A stretch of DNA of 64,000 nucleotides from Archilochus colubris (lineage: Eukaryota > Chordata > Aves > Apodiformes > Trochilidae). Both the position numbers and the translations under genes were made by a program. The first letter of the stretch is position 1. Every line of letters starts with the position of its first letter. Positions 12,301-25,899 of the stretch are shown in pieces. The stretch covers positions 99,862,467-99,926,466 of the forward strand of contig CM041084.1 of assembly GCA_023079485.1 (NCBI GenBank), read 5' to 3'. The notes under the pieces are model-generated. The model ran no database searches, was not told the DNA's origin, and saw only the letters and a program-made list of their open reading frames with translations.

Positions 12301-15300
12301 CATTCTCCAGGGCTGGCAGAAATCAGCCCAGGGACAAGACCAGAGCCATGTTTGAAGCACAAATTTAAAATAAAGATGCTTCAGGCTTAGCATTTTTGCT
12401 CCTTGATGCTGCCATGGGAAGACTGCCTGGAGCCAGGCTGCAGCAGTCTCTCTATGTTCTTCAGACCTCAGAAGTTGCAGGCTTTGTTTTCCATGGGCCA
12501 GGAATGCTAATCCAGTATCCAGAGTGGTGAGTGAATGTTTCAGAACAGCATTTAATGTGCTAAGAATACAAGTGGAATGGTCAAGGGAATAATCTTAATT
12601 TGTCATCTCAGGGGTAGGTATATGCTGCTTCCCTGACCTGTGTGACACACAGAGTACAGACTAAAGACTGTTGAAGTTCAGCTTTTATCCATTTAAGGGA
12701 TTTCTTGTCTTTGTTTCAGATTTCAGGGAACTAGGGTTTCTTTGTCCACATTTGAGCCATACCAGTTCCTGTCTTTCTGGAATGAAGTAGATTCCTTTTT
12801 AATTTTGTCCTGATTTTTGCAGCACAAGAAATGCTTCTTTTCTTGTCTCACTTGCAAAATGTGTCTCTGTTTTATAGAGCAAAAAATAACTGATGCACAC
12901 AGGAATTAGAAATACTTGATTTGGGGTTAGTCTGTTGGTTCATAGGCACCACGTTGGCAGCCTGAACACCTTGAGTGCCAGATGGATTATTTTTGGCCAC
13001 ACATCAGTCTTGCAAAGTGTGTCATTCCACCAAGTCTCATTCACATCCTCAGGCATGAGCATGCTCAACACACTGATGCATCTCAGTTACTCACACCTCA
13101 AGACGTGGCATTACCCACTGGGTTACAGCAGGGACTACAGATGAAGGGTGGGATTCATCCTCCCATCATACCCCCTCAGGAGCTGGGTTAGGTTCTATCC
13201 TTGTCACCCTTACTCTCTGTTTGGAAGATGAAGCACAGCAGCTCCTGTCTCCTTGAGATGCTGCTTTAGATCAGACTTTGTGTTCCCGCTGTGCTCCTGA
13301 CACAACCCTTGCTGAGGGGAGGAAATGAAGAGAATCCTTCCACTTTTTTTTTATTTTGCAGAGGAACTTTGTTTGTGCCAGACAATTCAGGACTAAGTTA
13401 AGGTTTTATTTTGCTGACGTATTAGAAGAATCCTACCTCTGTGTAACCAGGAAAGGTATCTTTGAAATTCACAGACCGTAGCTGGACTCTGGTGACATAG
13501 CATTTTTCAGATGTCTGGTATGCAAAAGGAAAAAAGGAAACTCAGTAAGTTAAATCCAAAGTTTGTTTTAAAATGCCAAAGTAGTCAGGTTCTCCTGAAA
13601 TTCCAGTTTGTCCCTTTTTCTAAAAGGAGTGCCATATAGAGATGTTTTTCATACATAACATATACAGGTTTCTTCTGTAAAACAGATTAAAACGTTTTGA
13701 AGAAGAATGCTGTATACTAAAGGGATTTGCATATATCATAGCTGCCTAAGTGGGTTTGCTGGCTTACAAATAGTAAAATAAGATCACTTAGCACTCAGGC
13801 AATGAGAAGCACTGGACAGTGTAACCACAGTAGTATCATTATGTTGATGCATTTCATTTTAGAAATGAGTGATGGGCTTTTAGTTTTAGGGTGATTTTTT
13901 TTCTAAGGAATTACAAGGGCAAATAAAATGGGATGGAAAGGAGCAAGGAAATGTGTGGGAAGGACATTCCTTCGATCACAGTTTTCTGCAGGATTTAAAA
14001 CGATGTCCAGGATTTCCAGTATTCTGTCAGGCCTTCCAGGAGAAATAGATTTAATCTTTTTGAATGAATTTCTGTATTTATATAGGAATACATTATTCAT
14101 ACAAGTACCCTTGGCTATGTAAAGTTCATGAAAGTGATTTCAGTATGAATTTAGAATCTTAATCACCAATATACCAGCAATTTTTATTTCTTGAATTACA
14201 AGTATATTGACTGATTTTAGTAGTACATGCTAAACTTTTAGGCAGAGCTATAATGGAAGTGTTAATTACTTTGTACAAATAGGTAAATCTTAGCTGAGGA
14301 AGGTGGACGAGGTGCTTCCCCTTACCCTACTGAAAATCCTCCAGGGCAGTGTAATGTCCTTATCATGGTCTGATGCCCCCACCTCTTTATGCCAAACAGA
14401 AGGAGTGCTTTCTGTGGAATTTAGATACATCATATTGTATTTTACCCTAGGTAGTAAAAAGTGGAGGACCAATGCATTTGTAGGAATGAGAAATGAAGCC
14501 ATTCTTTAGCCATCACACTTTAGCAGGAAACAGACCCAGCTGCCTATCTTGAGGAGAATCAGCATTCAAATAGTTTAGATTCATAAACCTAATGATTCAG
14601 CTTTCACATCAAGAATTGTCAGTGCAACAGGAAGAACTCCAGGAAAGTTACAGCTTGTTCTTCTGCTGCCATATATTACGCTTGATCCTGTGCATAGACA
14701 TAAAATAAATTTATAGAGTTTGATTGTGCATGTACAGACAGGGGCAGAGAAAGATCATTCAGTCAAGACTTAATCACAGCTTTTGTGTGTTTCTTCCCCC
14801 ATAAGGAGAATGATGTAGTTCTATGCCTTTAACCTGGCTGAGCATACGATGAAACCTATGATGGGAAGCCATGTCTGGTTGGTTTTCTACTCCCCTTGAT
14901 GTTAAACAGATCAGTCCCTGCTCCAGACTGCTGCAAAACTCAGTGGCATCTGAAAGAAAAAAGATTTGATTTAAACTCCCAATGTTCTTAAGGTGCAAGC
15001 ACATTTTTGAACTACTACGTTACTTCTCTGTAAATGGCATGACAAGTTGAATTTACTATGAGTGTGAAAACTTAGAGGATGTGTCTTGGGCCCTGTGGAG
15101 AGCAATGTGCTGGGGATAGCAGAGGCATGGGAACAGCATAATATCAGCTGTCAGGCCCAAGGGTCATAGTCACATCCTCTTACTGTCTACAATTTGTGTG
15201 TCTTGCTTTGCATGCTCGCCTTTTCGTCGTTTGAAGAGAGAACTGACAACATCTGCCAATTGCTGAAGAGTACTTGGGAACACAGACTTTATCAGAGCAG

Positions 15301-16294
15301 CACATACGTCAGCTCTCTAACAGCATCCCAGACTTCATGCATCAGAGGCTGGAAGTCTTTTATAAGGCAGTGGTCTCCATGGGATCTGATGAAATTGTGA
15401 GCTCTTTACTGGCGTTGCTGAGCAGTGACTGACTCGCATGAATCATCTCAGTGATTTCAGCTGTTGAAGAGCTGCTCACCACTGTGAGAAAAGGCTTCCC
15501 AGCTTCACATTTTTCCCTAGTTGCTGCTTGTTTATTGTGCAGCGTGTTAAATCTTCCAGGTGAGTTTGGTATAGCAGGGGTGTTATGACAGCACTTCCAT
15601 GGAACAAACCAAGGAGTACACAATGAACACTACTGAGGTGTGTGAGTATTTTTAGGGTATTTGACCAAGGGCTTACAGCAGCACTGCCTAGTCACTCAAA
15701 AGATAGGAATGCTAAAATAAATGAGAGGTTATTTAGTCACAATCTTTACATCTGCAGAAGATGATTGCTCTTTTTGATGAATAGGTGTGATGCTAAAGCC
15801 TGAAGGTACACCAAGAATTTGAAACCGCAACGATGAGTCCAAGAGGGGAGAAAAATCAAGATGGGAGACTGAGGCAGGAGTTTCACTGCTGCCATGCCAA
15901 GGGCTTCTGTGCAGAAAATGGGAAGCTAGAATGAGGCCAAGGACTGTCTAATCTTATTATCTGTATGTGGTTTGTCCTCACCTATACCTTTTCACTATTT
16001 CTGTTCAGTGAATCGACAGCTGATGAGCTACTGAAGCAGCATTTACCTTTTTGGTCTTCTTTTTATCCAGTCAGCAGAGTAGGAGAGAAGTTGGGGCCAA
16101 CTGAGACAAGAGCTAATGCTGAGATTGCTAAGAGTAGGATGCAGGGAAGTAAGAATTCAAATGGGGATTCAAATGGCTACTGGGAGCATGCTGCACAACT
16201 TTTCTGCTGGAGGGTCTCTGGTGAAGCCAGTCAGCTGATAAGGGGGCGGCACCCAGCCCAGCCATGAGGGATTTAAGCAGCTAAATCTACTGGA
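6393..16294. other. Intergenic DNA, no gene seen
   Basis: About 10 kb without an identifiable gene or named interspersed repeat. The longest open frames (about 150 codons on each strand at 6.7-7.3 kb, 130 codons at 9.4-9.8 kb) overlap each other on opposite strands, lack similarity that I recognise, and are not bounded by convincing splice sites. A CA-rich patch lies at 9031-9060 and a purine-rich GGAGAGGCGA repeat near 11030-11050. Confidence 0.45.
9031..9060. repeat. Imperfect CA microsatellite
   Basis: CACACG and CACACA units with interruptions. Confidence 0.6.
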
Positions 16295-17318
16295 GTGGTG
16301 CTGAACGGGGCTGCATCCAGTTGACAGCCAGTCACTAGTGGTGGCCCCCAGGGATCAGTGTTGGGTCCAGTTCTATTTAATATCTTTACCGATGAGTTAG
16401 ACGAGGGGATTGAGTCCATCATCAGCAAATTCGCAGACGACACTAAGCTGGGGGGGAGTGTGGATCAGCTGGAAGGCAGGAGGGCTCTGCAGAGGAACCT
16501 GGACAGACTGGAGAGTTGGGCTGATTCCAACTGGATGAGGTTCAACAAGGCCAAGTGCCGGGTCCTGCACTTTGGCCACAACAACCCCATGGGGAGCTCC
16601 AGGCTGGGGACAGAGTGGTTGGAGAGCAGCCAGGCAGAAAGGGACCTGGTAGTCTGGATTGACAGGAAGCTGAACATGAGCCAACAGTGTGCCCAGGTAG
16701 CCAAGAAGGCCAATGGCATCCTGGCCTGGATCAGGAACAGCATGGCCAGCAGGTCCAAGGAAGTAATTCTGCCCCTGTACTCAGCACCAGTGAGGCCACA
16801 GCTCGAGTACTGTGTCCAGTTCTGGGCCCCTCAGTTCAGGAAGGAGATTGAGGTCCTGGAGCAGATCCAAAGGAGGGCAAGTAGGCTGGTGAAAGGACTT
16901 GAGCACAGACCCTATGAGGAGAGGCTGAGGGAGCTGGGGCTGTTCAGCCTGGAGAAGAGGAGGCTCAGGGGAGACCTCATCACTCTCTACAACTCCCTGA
17001 AAGGAGGGTGTAGCCAGGGGGGGTTGGTCTCTTTTCCCAGGCAACGCTCAGCAAGACAAGAGGGCACGGTCTCAAGTTGTGCTAGGGGAGGTTTAGGTTG
17101 GATATTAGAAAGAATTTCTTTACCGGGAGGGTGATCAGACATTGGAATGGGCTGCCCAGGGAAGTAGTGGATTCTCCATCCCTGGAGATACTTAAAAAGA
17201 GACTGGATGTGGCACTCAGTGCCATGGTCTGGTAACTGCAGCAGTAGTGGATCAAGGGTTGGACTTTATGATCTCTGAGGTTCCTTCCAACCCAGCCAAT
17301 TCTATGATTCTATGATAA
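16295..17318 (+). mobile_element. CR1 LINE, 1-kb 5'-truncated copy (CR1-J-like)
   Basis: This is the longest transposon in the window. It carries the C-terminal half of a CR1 reverse transcriptase, the CR1 3' UTR and the ATTCTATGATT tail ending near 17318. It is truncated at the 5' end, as is typical of target-primed reverse transcription, and has no visible target duplication. The subfamily label comes from memory of avian CR1-J consensus sequences and should be checked against a repeat library. Confidence 0.95.
16300..17134 (+). pseudogene. Broken CR1 reverse transcriptase ORF2 fragment
   Basis: The open frame from 16358 codes for about 258 residues. It shows the reverse-transcriptase region [12 protein letters not shown], the catalytic-site motif FADDTK, then the conserved [23 protein letters not shown] segment and the C-terminal [10 protein letters not shown] and [14 protein letters not shown] segments. 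The element is inactive. The endonuclease and the N-terminal part of the polymerase are missing. A TGA stop lies in frame at 16322-16324, where related copies have a tryptophan codon. The frame also appears to shift in the G-run at 17017-17023, after which the translated residues no longer resemble CR1 ORF2. It contributes no host function. Confidence 0.9.
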
Positions 17319-19710
17319 TAAATTTTTTTAAGCTCCTTTCACTAAATGAACTTGATTTTTTTCATGTAGTTAAGAAGTTTTGCTGGGTGTCTGTCCTTGG
17401 TGACTGCTTAGACATAATGTGGAAATTAAATTGTTCTTAGTGATATCTATGCTTCATCAAATTGCATCCGTATCATAACTCTTGCTTTGGGGCAGATTGT
17501 CATGCAGTCTTAGAGCTGTTTCTGAAGACTCTGAATGTATTTTTTCCACCTGTTAACCTACCGGAGGGATCTAACAAAGGAGGGAGCTATGGGCTTTTAT
17601 ATGGATTTGGAGTGGAATAGAGCTTCTTAACCTGGGAGAAGCATGGTGTAACATATCTTTACTGGATTTCCACTTGATAGTTTTTAGGTATGATGATCTA
17701 TTAATTGTTTTTCCTTCTAACTATCTCAGAGAACATTCCCTCCTAGTCTAGTCCCACAAAAGTGCTTGGAATACTTCATCATTCTAATGCAATGAGCACT
17801 TTTCAGCTTTTCCTGTGCTCTTATCTTCAATTAAATTTGGTATTTGCCAGTCGTGGCTGTTACTCCTGTCCTTTTATAGGGATTGGTTTGAAGAGTAAAG
17901 TAGGTCAATTTGAGAGTAGTTTGGAAAACAGAGTTTGCAATGAGAGCATGAGACTTGATAGTCTCATTAATTGCCCTTCAGCCAGAGGCAAGATTTTTAA
18001 AGCACTCAAGATAGACAAGTCTGAAAACTTGAAAACACTCCAGATGTGTACAGCTGCAGTCTGATGACTCAATATTAGCAAATAATTAAAGCAAATGAAG
18101 TGACTTTGTTTATCTGCTAAGTAGATTTTCCTTTTCAGTGTATTTACATAGAAGATTTATTGGATTAGCTGTAAATGTTTAAATAGGATAATTTAAACTA
18201 TTAACTTTCAAACTGAAAATATGTACTGTTTGTTCAGTCCTATTGCTGTACTTCTTCACCAGGTGAAGTCTTCATCTTCACTAGGTGCATCACTGGGATC
18301 TGTAAATTTTGGATTAAGCTTAGTTTAGAATTCATAATTGTAAATCTCTGTTGTTAGTACCAGTGAGTGGTTAGACACTGTACAAGTACTTGTGCCAAAA
18401 GTTATAAGATATCAAGATTCATGTACAAGAGAGCACACTCAAAAAGTTAAGTAAAACCACCCCAGAGCTGTGTAATGTTCACCTTCCCACTTATTTACCT
18501 AAGTGTATTAAATATAAAGAAAAGGAAAATAAAGCCTGATTTTGAAAAGGCTGTATTTTAGAAGCAGGCAAAAGAAATTGGATTTTAACTACCCCAAAGA
18601 CTTTCTTCTGGAAATAAATCTTTGCATGGCAGTTCTGTCTTCAAGAGAAGTTTGCTTGTCCCTCTGAAGGACTGCATGAACTACATTACTGCATCTCCCA
18701 ACTGCCTTTGTCCAAGGGATCTTAAGAGTAAAATAAGTCTCAGGAATCTTAGGCAAAAGTATCCATTGGTTGAATGTAGTTTGTTTCTAAACAGTTAATG
18801 GGGAAGGTTAGGCTGGTCTGCAGACCAGTCCAGAGTGTGGTAATCTCATCCCTTGAAATCAAAGGAGAAGAAATATCACAGCTTACCCTGAGTCATTCAA
18901 GCTGCAAAGCACAGAGTAAAAGGGAAAGAGAAGGATCCTCCTCTGTTTCTCACAGGGGAGAAATACCCTGAGAAATCAGTGATGATTAATAAATATTATT
19001 CAGGCATGAGGTACAAAGAGAAGCAGATTTCCAAGTAACTCCCTTTACTACAGTAGCCAACTTGAAAGCAAGCCAACTCTTTCAATTAGGACATGATATC
19101 TTGTTTGCTTGTTACCTCATCAGCCAGCTGCAACTTATCATATCCTAGTTTATGGGCTCCCAAGGATGGACAGCATATTTTACAGGAGGCTGATGTAGTA
19201 CTTACTACTAAGAATCTTCTCTGTGACACTGCAAACAGTATTGCTACCAGTAAACTAAACAGAATAATAAGGTTTGTAGATTATATTACCCCTCAGGAAA
19301 CAGATGCAGAAACAGAGCTAACAAACTAGCCTGTTTATATATGAACTTAATCATAAAACCTAATGAGAACAGGATCTAGAAGAAAATTAGTCTTCTTTCA
19401 GTTTGTGTAGTAGATGGGAGAGTGTTCACATGATGTGTGGGGAAAAAAATCACAGCAGGCTTATGGAAGGTCCTGCTTACCCACAAAATTAATGTTGAGA
19501 AAAAAGTGACCTAATAAAAAGTAAAAATGTCTTCTGGAAGAGAACCATTGTGTGCATTGCAGAGAGGTGCACATGCCTAGCCTTTCAGATATATTATGCA
19601 TCATTTATTGTCCATGAATAATTTGCTAGAGTGGTCCACATGCACATTCTCTTACACAGGCAGCACTGTTGCTGAGAACATTTCACCACATAATGTTCAT
19701 CCCCTGAGAT
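17319..19710. other. Intergenic DNA, no gene seen
   Basis: No coding exon or named repeat is recognised. A 15-bp odd palindrome (CTTCACC-A-GGTGAAG) lies at 18254-18268. Confidence 0.45.
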
Positions 19711-19792
19711 ACTGGGAGATGCCTCTTCCCATAGCAGGGGGTTTGGAACTGAATGATCTTTAAGGTCCTTTCCAACTCAAACCATTCTATGA
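19711..19792 (+). mobile_element. CR1 3' UTR fragment
   Basis: About 80 bp of degenerate CR1 3' end, with the 'gatctttaaggtcctttcca' type segment and a terminal CATTCTATGAT. Confidence 0.85.
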
Positions 19793-22700
19793 TATTTCCA
19801 AAAACTATCAGGTCCCTGGTCTGTTACAGAGCTGGGGATTATTTTCTGACTAGTTCAGCAAAGTAAGATGGAGGAAGCCAAAATGAGGCTTAATAGAAAA
19901 TAAATATATCTGTACACAAATTTGCTAATCTTTTGATGTGATCTCTGTGTGGCAGTCTGCAACTCTTGCCTCATCCTTCATTCTCCTTGTTCCAGAGATT
20001 TTGCTTTCAGTCTTGCAGAACAGAAATTTGACATGTTGAATCATTCACGTCAATCATAAAAACTACTTGTCCTCATTCTGCTGGAAGTAAAAAAGATCAA
20101 GTAATCATTTTTTTTCAGCTCTTCACAATTATTTCATCCTAGGTGTGAATTCATACTTTCTCCATTTTCCTTCAGTTTTCCTAGCCAGGGACTTGAAATT
20201 TTCATGTCTTCTGCATCATCCCTTACCAACACTTTCCTCAGCAGATGACCTGTATTTGATATGATCTCTATAAGCTCTCCTAACCCCACTTTTAACAATG
20301 AATAATTTCTTATTCCCCTTGAAGCTCCAGAAGATCAGAACTTCCTAACCTAACATCTATTTTAGGCCTATTATTTTACTGAGACATCTTAGAGGATCCA
20401 TTCATTTTTCAATAATGCCAGATATTCATCTCAGCTTTGATAAGCAGTTAATGATGGAGGAGGTAAGCTGAGATGATTTCCAGAATACCCATTTGTCCTT
20501 TGTGGCTGTCATTGGATCTCAACATCTCTGCAAATACCATTTAATATGACTGACTAAACATTTTTTTTTTAGCTTGACACTGATGACTAACTTGGGAAAA
20601 CAACTGACCCAACACAGTACCTTTTGGAGACAAAAGTTCTGCTTAATGCACAGGGCTAAGACTTGAAAAAAACATTCCTGGAAGTCTGTCTATGTAGCAG
20701 CTTCATAAATTCACTTGATTGCTGATTCTTGGCTCTCCGCCCCATTTTTTTTTTTTTTTCCTAAATGAGCCTTCACTCTGGAGAATTTTTTTTCTTTAGT
20801 TGTTTCCACAGTGCATTTTGATATTCATGTAATTCCTGTACTTCTGTTGTTTTCTTCACTTGTTCTCATAGCCATAAAATGAAATAAAAAATTTTAAAAA
20901 TCTCAGATGATCAGCAACATCTTTCTATAGCAAAGTCTTTCATACCCCTTGGGAATGTTGCATCTTACTCTCTGAGATGGATCTTGAGAATTGGAGACTT
21001 GTAGTGAAAATCAGGCAGTGACAGATTTCCTCATGAAGATTCCTGTGCCTAAAGAGAGCATGGCAGAGGGAGCATGATAGACTTCTTTAGAAGTAGGCTT
21101 TAGAGATATGCTATATATCTACTTTATACATATACATCACATGCACATCTTTTCTGGAAGTATGGCATAATGTTATTTGGTTCTAGATACCTGTTAGTTA
21201 AAAAAGGGATCCTCCTATGATTCTCCATAAAAAGCATTATTTTCTTCTATCTGCATTGAGGAAGCCATAAAAAAACACCCAAACCATTCTGGGAAAGACT
21301 TTGCCATCTAAATAGACAAATTTACCTTTCATTTTCACTGGAGCCAATATTTTGGATTCAGTGTTTCACCAGTCTTTATAGATGCCTTTTAGTAGTGCTT
21401 CAGGAAGGACAGCTTTGTCATTCTGTGATAATGTAAATTATCCCTACCAGCTGTTGCCTGCAGGAATGGCTGTGGTACCTGCTTTATCACATGGATATCT
21501 CTTATCTGGCATCACAAGTCCCTCTTCTCCTTTTCTGTCCAGCTTCTGTCATCTGCGTGCTGCACGTCCTGGGATTCCTGTTCCTCACTTTTGCCTGGAC
21601 ATCCTGCAGCAACCTGGGTGGTTTCTGTGGGAAGGCAGTGGGTTGTGAGCCCACTGAGTTTCTTTCACATTCATTTCTTCCTTCACACCAGACTTCCTGT
21701 GCAAACAAAGGGAAACTTCATGTAACAAGTCCAGGAGACCAGGGTACAAGTTAAATCAGTGTTAGACATAATCCAAGACTATTCACCATAGAAATTCTTC
21801 CTACTTGCTTTGATGTCTCTCAGCCAGAAACCCTACAGTATCTTTTAGCTTTATATAGTCAAGGTGTCAAGATCTTTACAGTTGTTTTCATATGATTCTA
21901 TAAGAATAACAGTTGTACATATATTCTGTATAGATCTTATTCTCTCTCTTTTTTCTTTTTCTTTCTTCCCCCCTTGCTGTCTATAGACCACACAAGATGT
22001 TATTAGCTAGAGAATGGGTTGTGTTACATTTCTGTGTCATGAGTTTATTAAAGATGACTGTGATGAGGTCCCTTCTGGGATGGTACCTTTCTTTTCCACA
22101 ATAGTTGAGACAGCACAAATTGGTTTAGTATGGAAAGAGATAAGCTGAAACTGCTGAGGGACTGGGGCATGTTTGTAATTACATAAGGGAAAGCAATCAG
22201 TGTATACACAAGCATTGAGGCTGTCAAGGTTTCCTTTCTAAAAATTTGGAATAAGCTGATAGCATCTCCTATATGAGTCAAATGTTTACAGATCTCATGT
22301 TGTGTACTCAGGATTTGAAGCAAAGCCTAAAGAAAACAACTATACAATAAACAATTCATATTATAGATAGGGTTGGCACTTACTTTTATGAGAGCATATG
22401 GTGAATATTTAGAAGACAAATCTATGCAATTCAATTTCACCTCCCATACGCATATTTTCCAGTGAGAGGCCTAAGGCCAAACAGGATAATATCCCTTGTG
22501 GAATCCCCCACACCACTCTCAATTGATTCAAGACAACAATTCTAATGGGGGCTGCCAGTTGTTTGTGGATTCTGTAAACTGAATCCTTCCCCAGATGTTA
22601 ACTTCTGTGGGACTAAGCATTCTCCACCCTGTGGTTCACAGGGGAAAGCTCCTATAATATCTAGATGTATTATATTTGATATGATGCTTATTTATGGGTT

Positions 22701-24128
22701 TGATATTCTCAGCATATAGAGCCTCTGTGACATCTTCATATTTAAGAAATCCCTTCTGTTGGCATCAAGAAGCTGATAGTGTATTTACTACCAGCAAGTG
22801 TAAACAAAAATAAAAGCATCGTTGTTTTTAACAGCATTCCCTTCTGTAATTCTGCCCTGGTTCTTTTGCTTCGAAACCTCAGTGCTGTAACAGGATCAGT
22901 ATGAGTGGGTGTTCAGTGAAATCCTTTACTTGGAAAAGCTGATTGCAAAAGTGGATTGCTCTTTAACACTGTTTAAGAGGTTTAGAACCTATATTGCTCT
23001 TCAAAGCACTTCCTTGACCTGCTTGACTGCAAGGAACAGTTTGAACCATTTTTTTTGTTGCGGTGGAAGTAGAAATTCATCACCTGTTCTACTGTAAAAG
23101 TAGGAAAATTATATCCCTGACAGAATACAGAATTCATCTCCTAGGCACTGAATGGTTTTTTTGGCTAATGGCTCACCCATGGAAAAACAGTGGTTGTCAC
23201 ACTATGTTGTTATATACATATTGCATATATATATAGATATTATTTTTATCTTTACTATAACATGGCTGAAAAAGTGCAGATCTGCTAGAAAGTGAACAGC
23301 GTTGGAGGCAGTTCCTGGAATGAAATGCCTTACAAGTCAGATAAAGTTTTTCTGTGAATCTAAAACACCTCTCTCTAAAATATAACATTTTAACTATTAT
23401 GAAAATATGAGGAACAATTGTACCTCTAGTACTTTTCAAAATGCAATGGATGGGAGGAGACCCTTGGACAACTCCTCTCCATGTGTAAGGGAGTTCCTGC
23501 AGATGTGGCTGGCAACATCCCCAGTCTCTGTGGCTTCATTTTCCCTGTGCACAGGGAGTACAGAAGTGATACCAAGATGGATTATTTGGGCTGGATTCTC
23601 TGCCTGAGTCACTTTGGTGATTCTCATTGGAAACAGGAGAATAATTTCTGCAAAGAATTTTGCCCACGGGCTTTTTACTTAGACGGGAATGGCTTCAGAA
23701 TTCACCAGAAGGGTCAAGCCTTGCAATATATTTGTTTGCCAAAGTTTTAAAATAAGTAAAGATGTCTGGTGTGAGCTAGCATCTCGGCCTGGAACTGGAA
23801 CAGTTGTATTTTGGTAGAAAATGGGGGGGGGGGCTTGAATGAACATTTGATTTTGACTGCCTGTAAACCTGAGTATCTGTCCTGGGTGTACCATAGATCT
23901 AAGTCTAAGTGTAGTCCTAAGTGTGGACTCTGAAAATGACAGTGCTGGCCCTCATGCTGGGGTTTTGCATTACTGGTGTACAGGTATGATAGCAGTAAAT
24001 AGGTGCCACCTCCATGCCCTAGGTTAGCAGAAAGGGTATGTTTCAGGATTTAGGGTGCTGGTGCAGGTTCTCCTAGAGATAAAGCAACAGCTGAGACTTT
24101 GGCTGGAAATAAGGAACTGCTAAAGGTG
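19793..24128. other. Intergenic DNA, no gene seen
   Basis: No gene is recognised. The stretch includes a long T run near 20747-20758, a short TA patch near 23214-23240 and an 11-G homopolymer at 23823-23833. Confidence 0.45.
23823..23833. repeat. G11 homopolymer
   Basis: Eleven consecutive G residues on the plus strand, directly readable. Confidence 0.9.
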
Positions 24129-24251
24129 AATCATAGAATGATTTGAGTTTGTAGACACCTTACTGATCATCCAGCTCCATCCCCTTCATGTCGGTAGGGA
24201 CACCTCCCACTAGTCGAGGTTGCTCAGAGGTCCATTCAACCTGGCCTGGAA
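24129..24251 (-). mobile_element. CR1 3' fragment, minus strand
   Basis: It begins with AATCATAGAATG, the reverse complement of the CR1 tail, followed by degenerate CR1 3' UTR including 'gggacacctcccactag' and 'ttgctcagaggtccattcaa'. Its orientation is opposite to most other copies in the window. Confidence 0.85.
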
Positions 24252-24509
24252 ATCATGGTTTTTTTGCCAGCATGTGAGAGGTGGATGCAACCCTGGGTGG
24301 ACAGAGGACAGCATCTGTGAAGAAGAACAGTTGCAGATAAAGTTATCTGCTAAGCTCATAGCTTCACCAGCTATCTGCACAGACTCTGAAGGCAAAGTTA
24401 ATCCTCCAGTACTGTTTTCCTTATGCTTCTAATTCTTGCCACATAATGCCAGTGTTAGGCTTCAGATTCACCCACACACAGGCTGATTAAGTTTCTTTTT
24501 TATCTGGAT

Positions 24510-24584
24510 ACTCATCAGAGTTTAGCAGTCTTTTTTTTTCTTTTCAAATGTACTGCAAAATGGAGTATGAAAACTCTGATGAGT
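24510..24584. repeat. 14-bp perfect inverted repeat, hairpin of about 75 nt
   Basis: ACTCATCAGAGTTT at 24510-24523 is exactly complementary to AAACTCTGATGAGT at 24571-24584, with a 47-nt spacer. A second short pairing, GCAGT with ACTGC, lies inside the spacer. The overall length resembles a microRNA precursor or a small DNA-transposon remnant, but nothing in the sequence decides between these. Confidence 0.7.
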
Positions 24585-25565
24585 AGTCTGGATGCAAACC
24601 TCAGGGGCACCACTAAGTGCCATCCTTTGTGACCGAGCATCTTTGTGTTCTGTCCTTGCACTGCAGCTCCTCAGGAGCAGGGAGCAGTTTGGTTTCTGGG
24701 CTCGGATGCAGCCATCGATTTGCTGCAGGCGCCGGAGAGCTGCTTGTAAATGCTGCCAGCTGGGGGCCCAGCGGGAGCTGAGGTTTTTTTTTATCCCTAG
24801 CACAGTGCCAGGGCCTGATTCTATGTTTTCTTCCTTCTTAAATCCCTAGGGTGCTCTAGATACACGTGGGAGGGACCATTCGAGCCCAAAACCAGGGAAG
24901 AAAGGGAAACCTCCTTCTGTGAAGAAATTACAGAATTACTTCTAGAGCCCAAGCAGTGTAATTGGCCAAAGTTACTGACTCTAAATAATAAAAAAAATCA
25001 TCTGTAATACTTCGTGTCTGACTTTGTTTCTGTCTGTAATTTGAATATCTAAAACTTGGTGAATTATGAAGAAACACAAGGGTGACATTTGAGAGGACTA
25101 GGGAAAAATAAATTATTAATAAACGGAGCAAAATTAGATATAATAATGAACACTGCTCTGAAACTGTGACCTTTCTGCCCTCCTTATCCCTCAAGGCAGA
25201 ATGCAAGCTTGTGTTATTGGTACTAAAGGAGAATATGGTTGCCATGGCATAGTTCCTCGGTCATAACCATATCAGGATTATTTAGAAAGCTTTGTCTTTT
25301 AAAATTAAGGTTGTTCCCTGACTTTGAAACCTGAGCTTATTGAGTGTGAAGGAAAAAAGTCACTCTCTGATATTGCTACAGCAAACTTCTCTAAATTTTT
25401 AGAGTATAGATTCCCGAGCACTATTTTGCCACCATTTCACTCTAAAGGGATCCTGTGCCCAGACAGTCAATGCTGGAATGATTTCACAGTGTTGAGGAGG
25501 TGTCAAGCACTACATGAACCCACCTTTTCCATGCCAGCCCCCAGTGAGCTGAGTAAGGGTGGGAC
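24585..25565. other. Intergenic DNA, no gene seen
   Basis: No exon or named repeat is recognised. Confidence 0.4.
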
Positions 25566-25899
25566 TCCAATACTTGAAGGGGGACTACAAGAAAGTTGGG
25601 GAGGGAGAGTTCACGAGGGCATGTAGCAATAGGATGAGGGGCAATGGTCTTAAATTAGAGCAGGGTAGATATAGATTAGACATTAGGAAGAAGCTCTTTA
25701 TTATGGAGGGTGGTGAGACACTGAAACAGATTGACCAGAGAGGTAGTGGAGGCCCCATCCCTGGTGACATTCAAGATCAGGCTTGATGGGGCTCTGAGCA
25801 ACCTGATCTAGTTAAAGATGTTCCTGCTTACTGCACAGGGATGGGACTGGATGACTTTTAAAGGTCTTTTCCAACCCAATGCATCCTATGATTCCATGA
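25566..25899 (+). mobile_element. CR1 LINE 3' fragment
   Basis: About 330 bp of CR1 covering the end of ORF2 (YLKGDYKKVGEGEF-like translation), the 'attaggaagaagctctttat' and 'gtggtgagacactgaaacag' segments, and the 3' UTR to a CCTATGATTCCATGA tail. It is more diverged than the copies at 1.5 and 16.3 kb, and its sequence points to a different subfamily. Confidence 0.92.

Noticed and set aside
15965..16267. Open frame of 100 codons just upstream of the CR1 copy
   Set aside because: It does not continue the reverse-transcriptase frame and has no recognised similarity. The CR1 match begins only near 16295.
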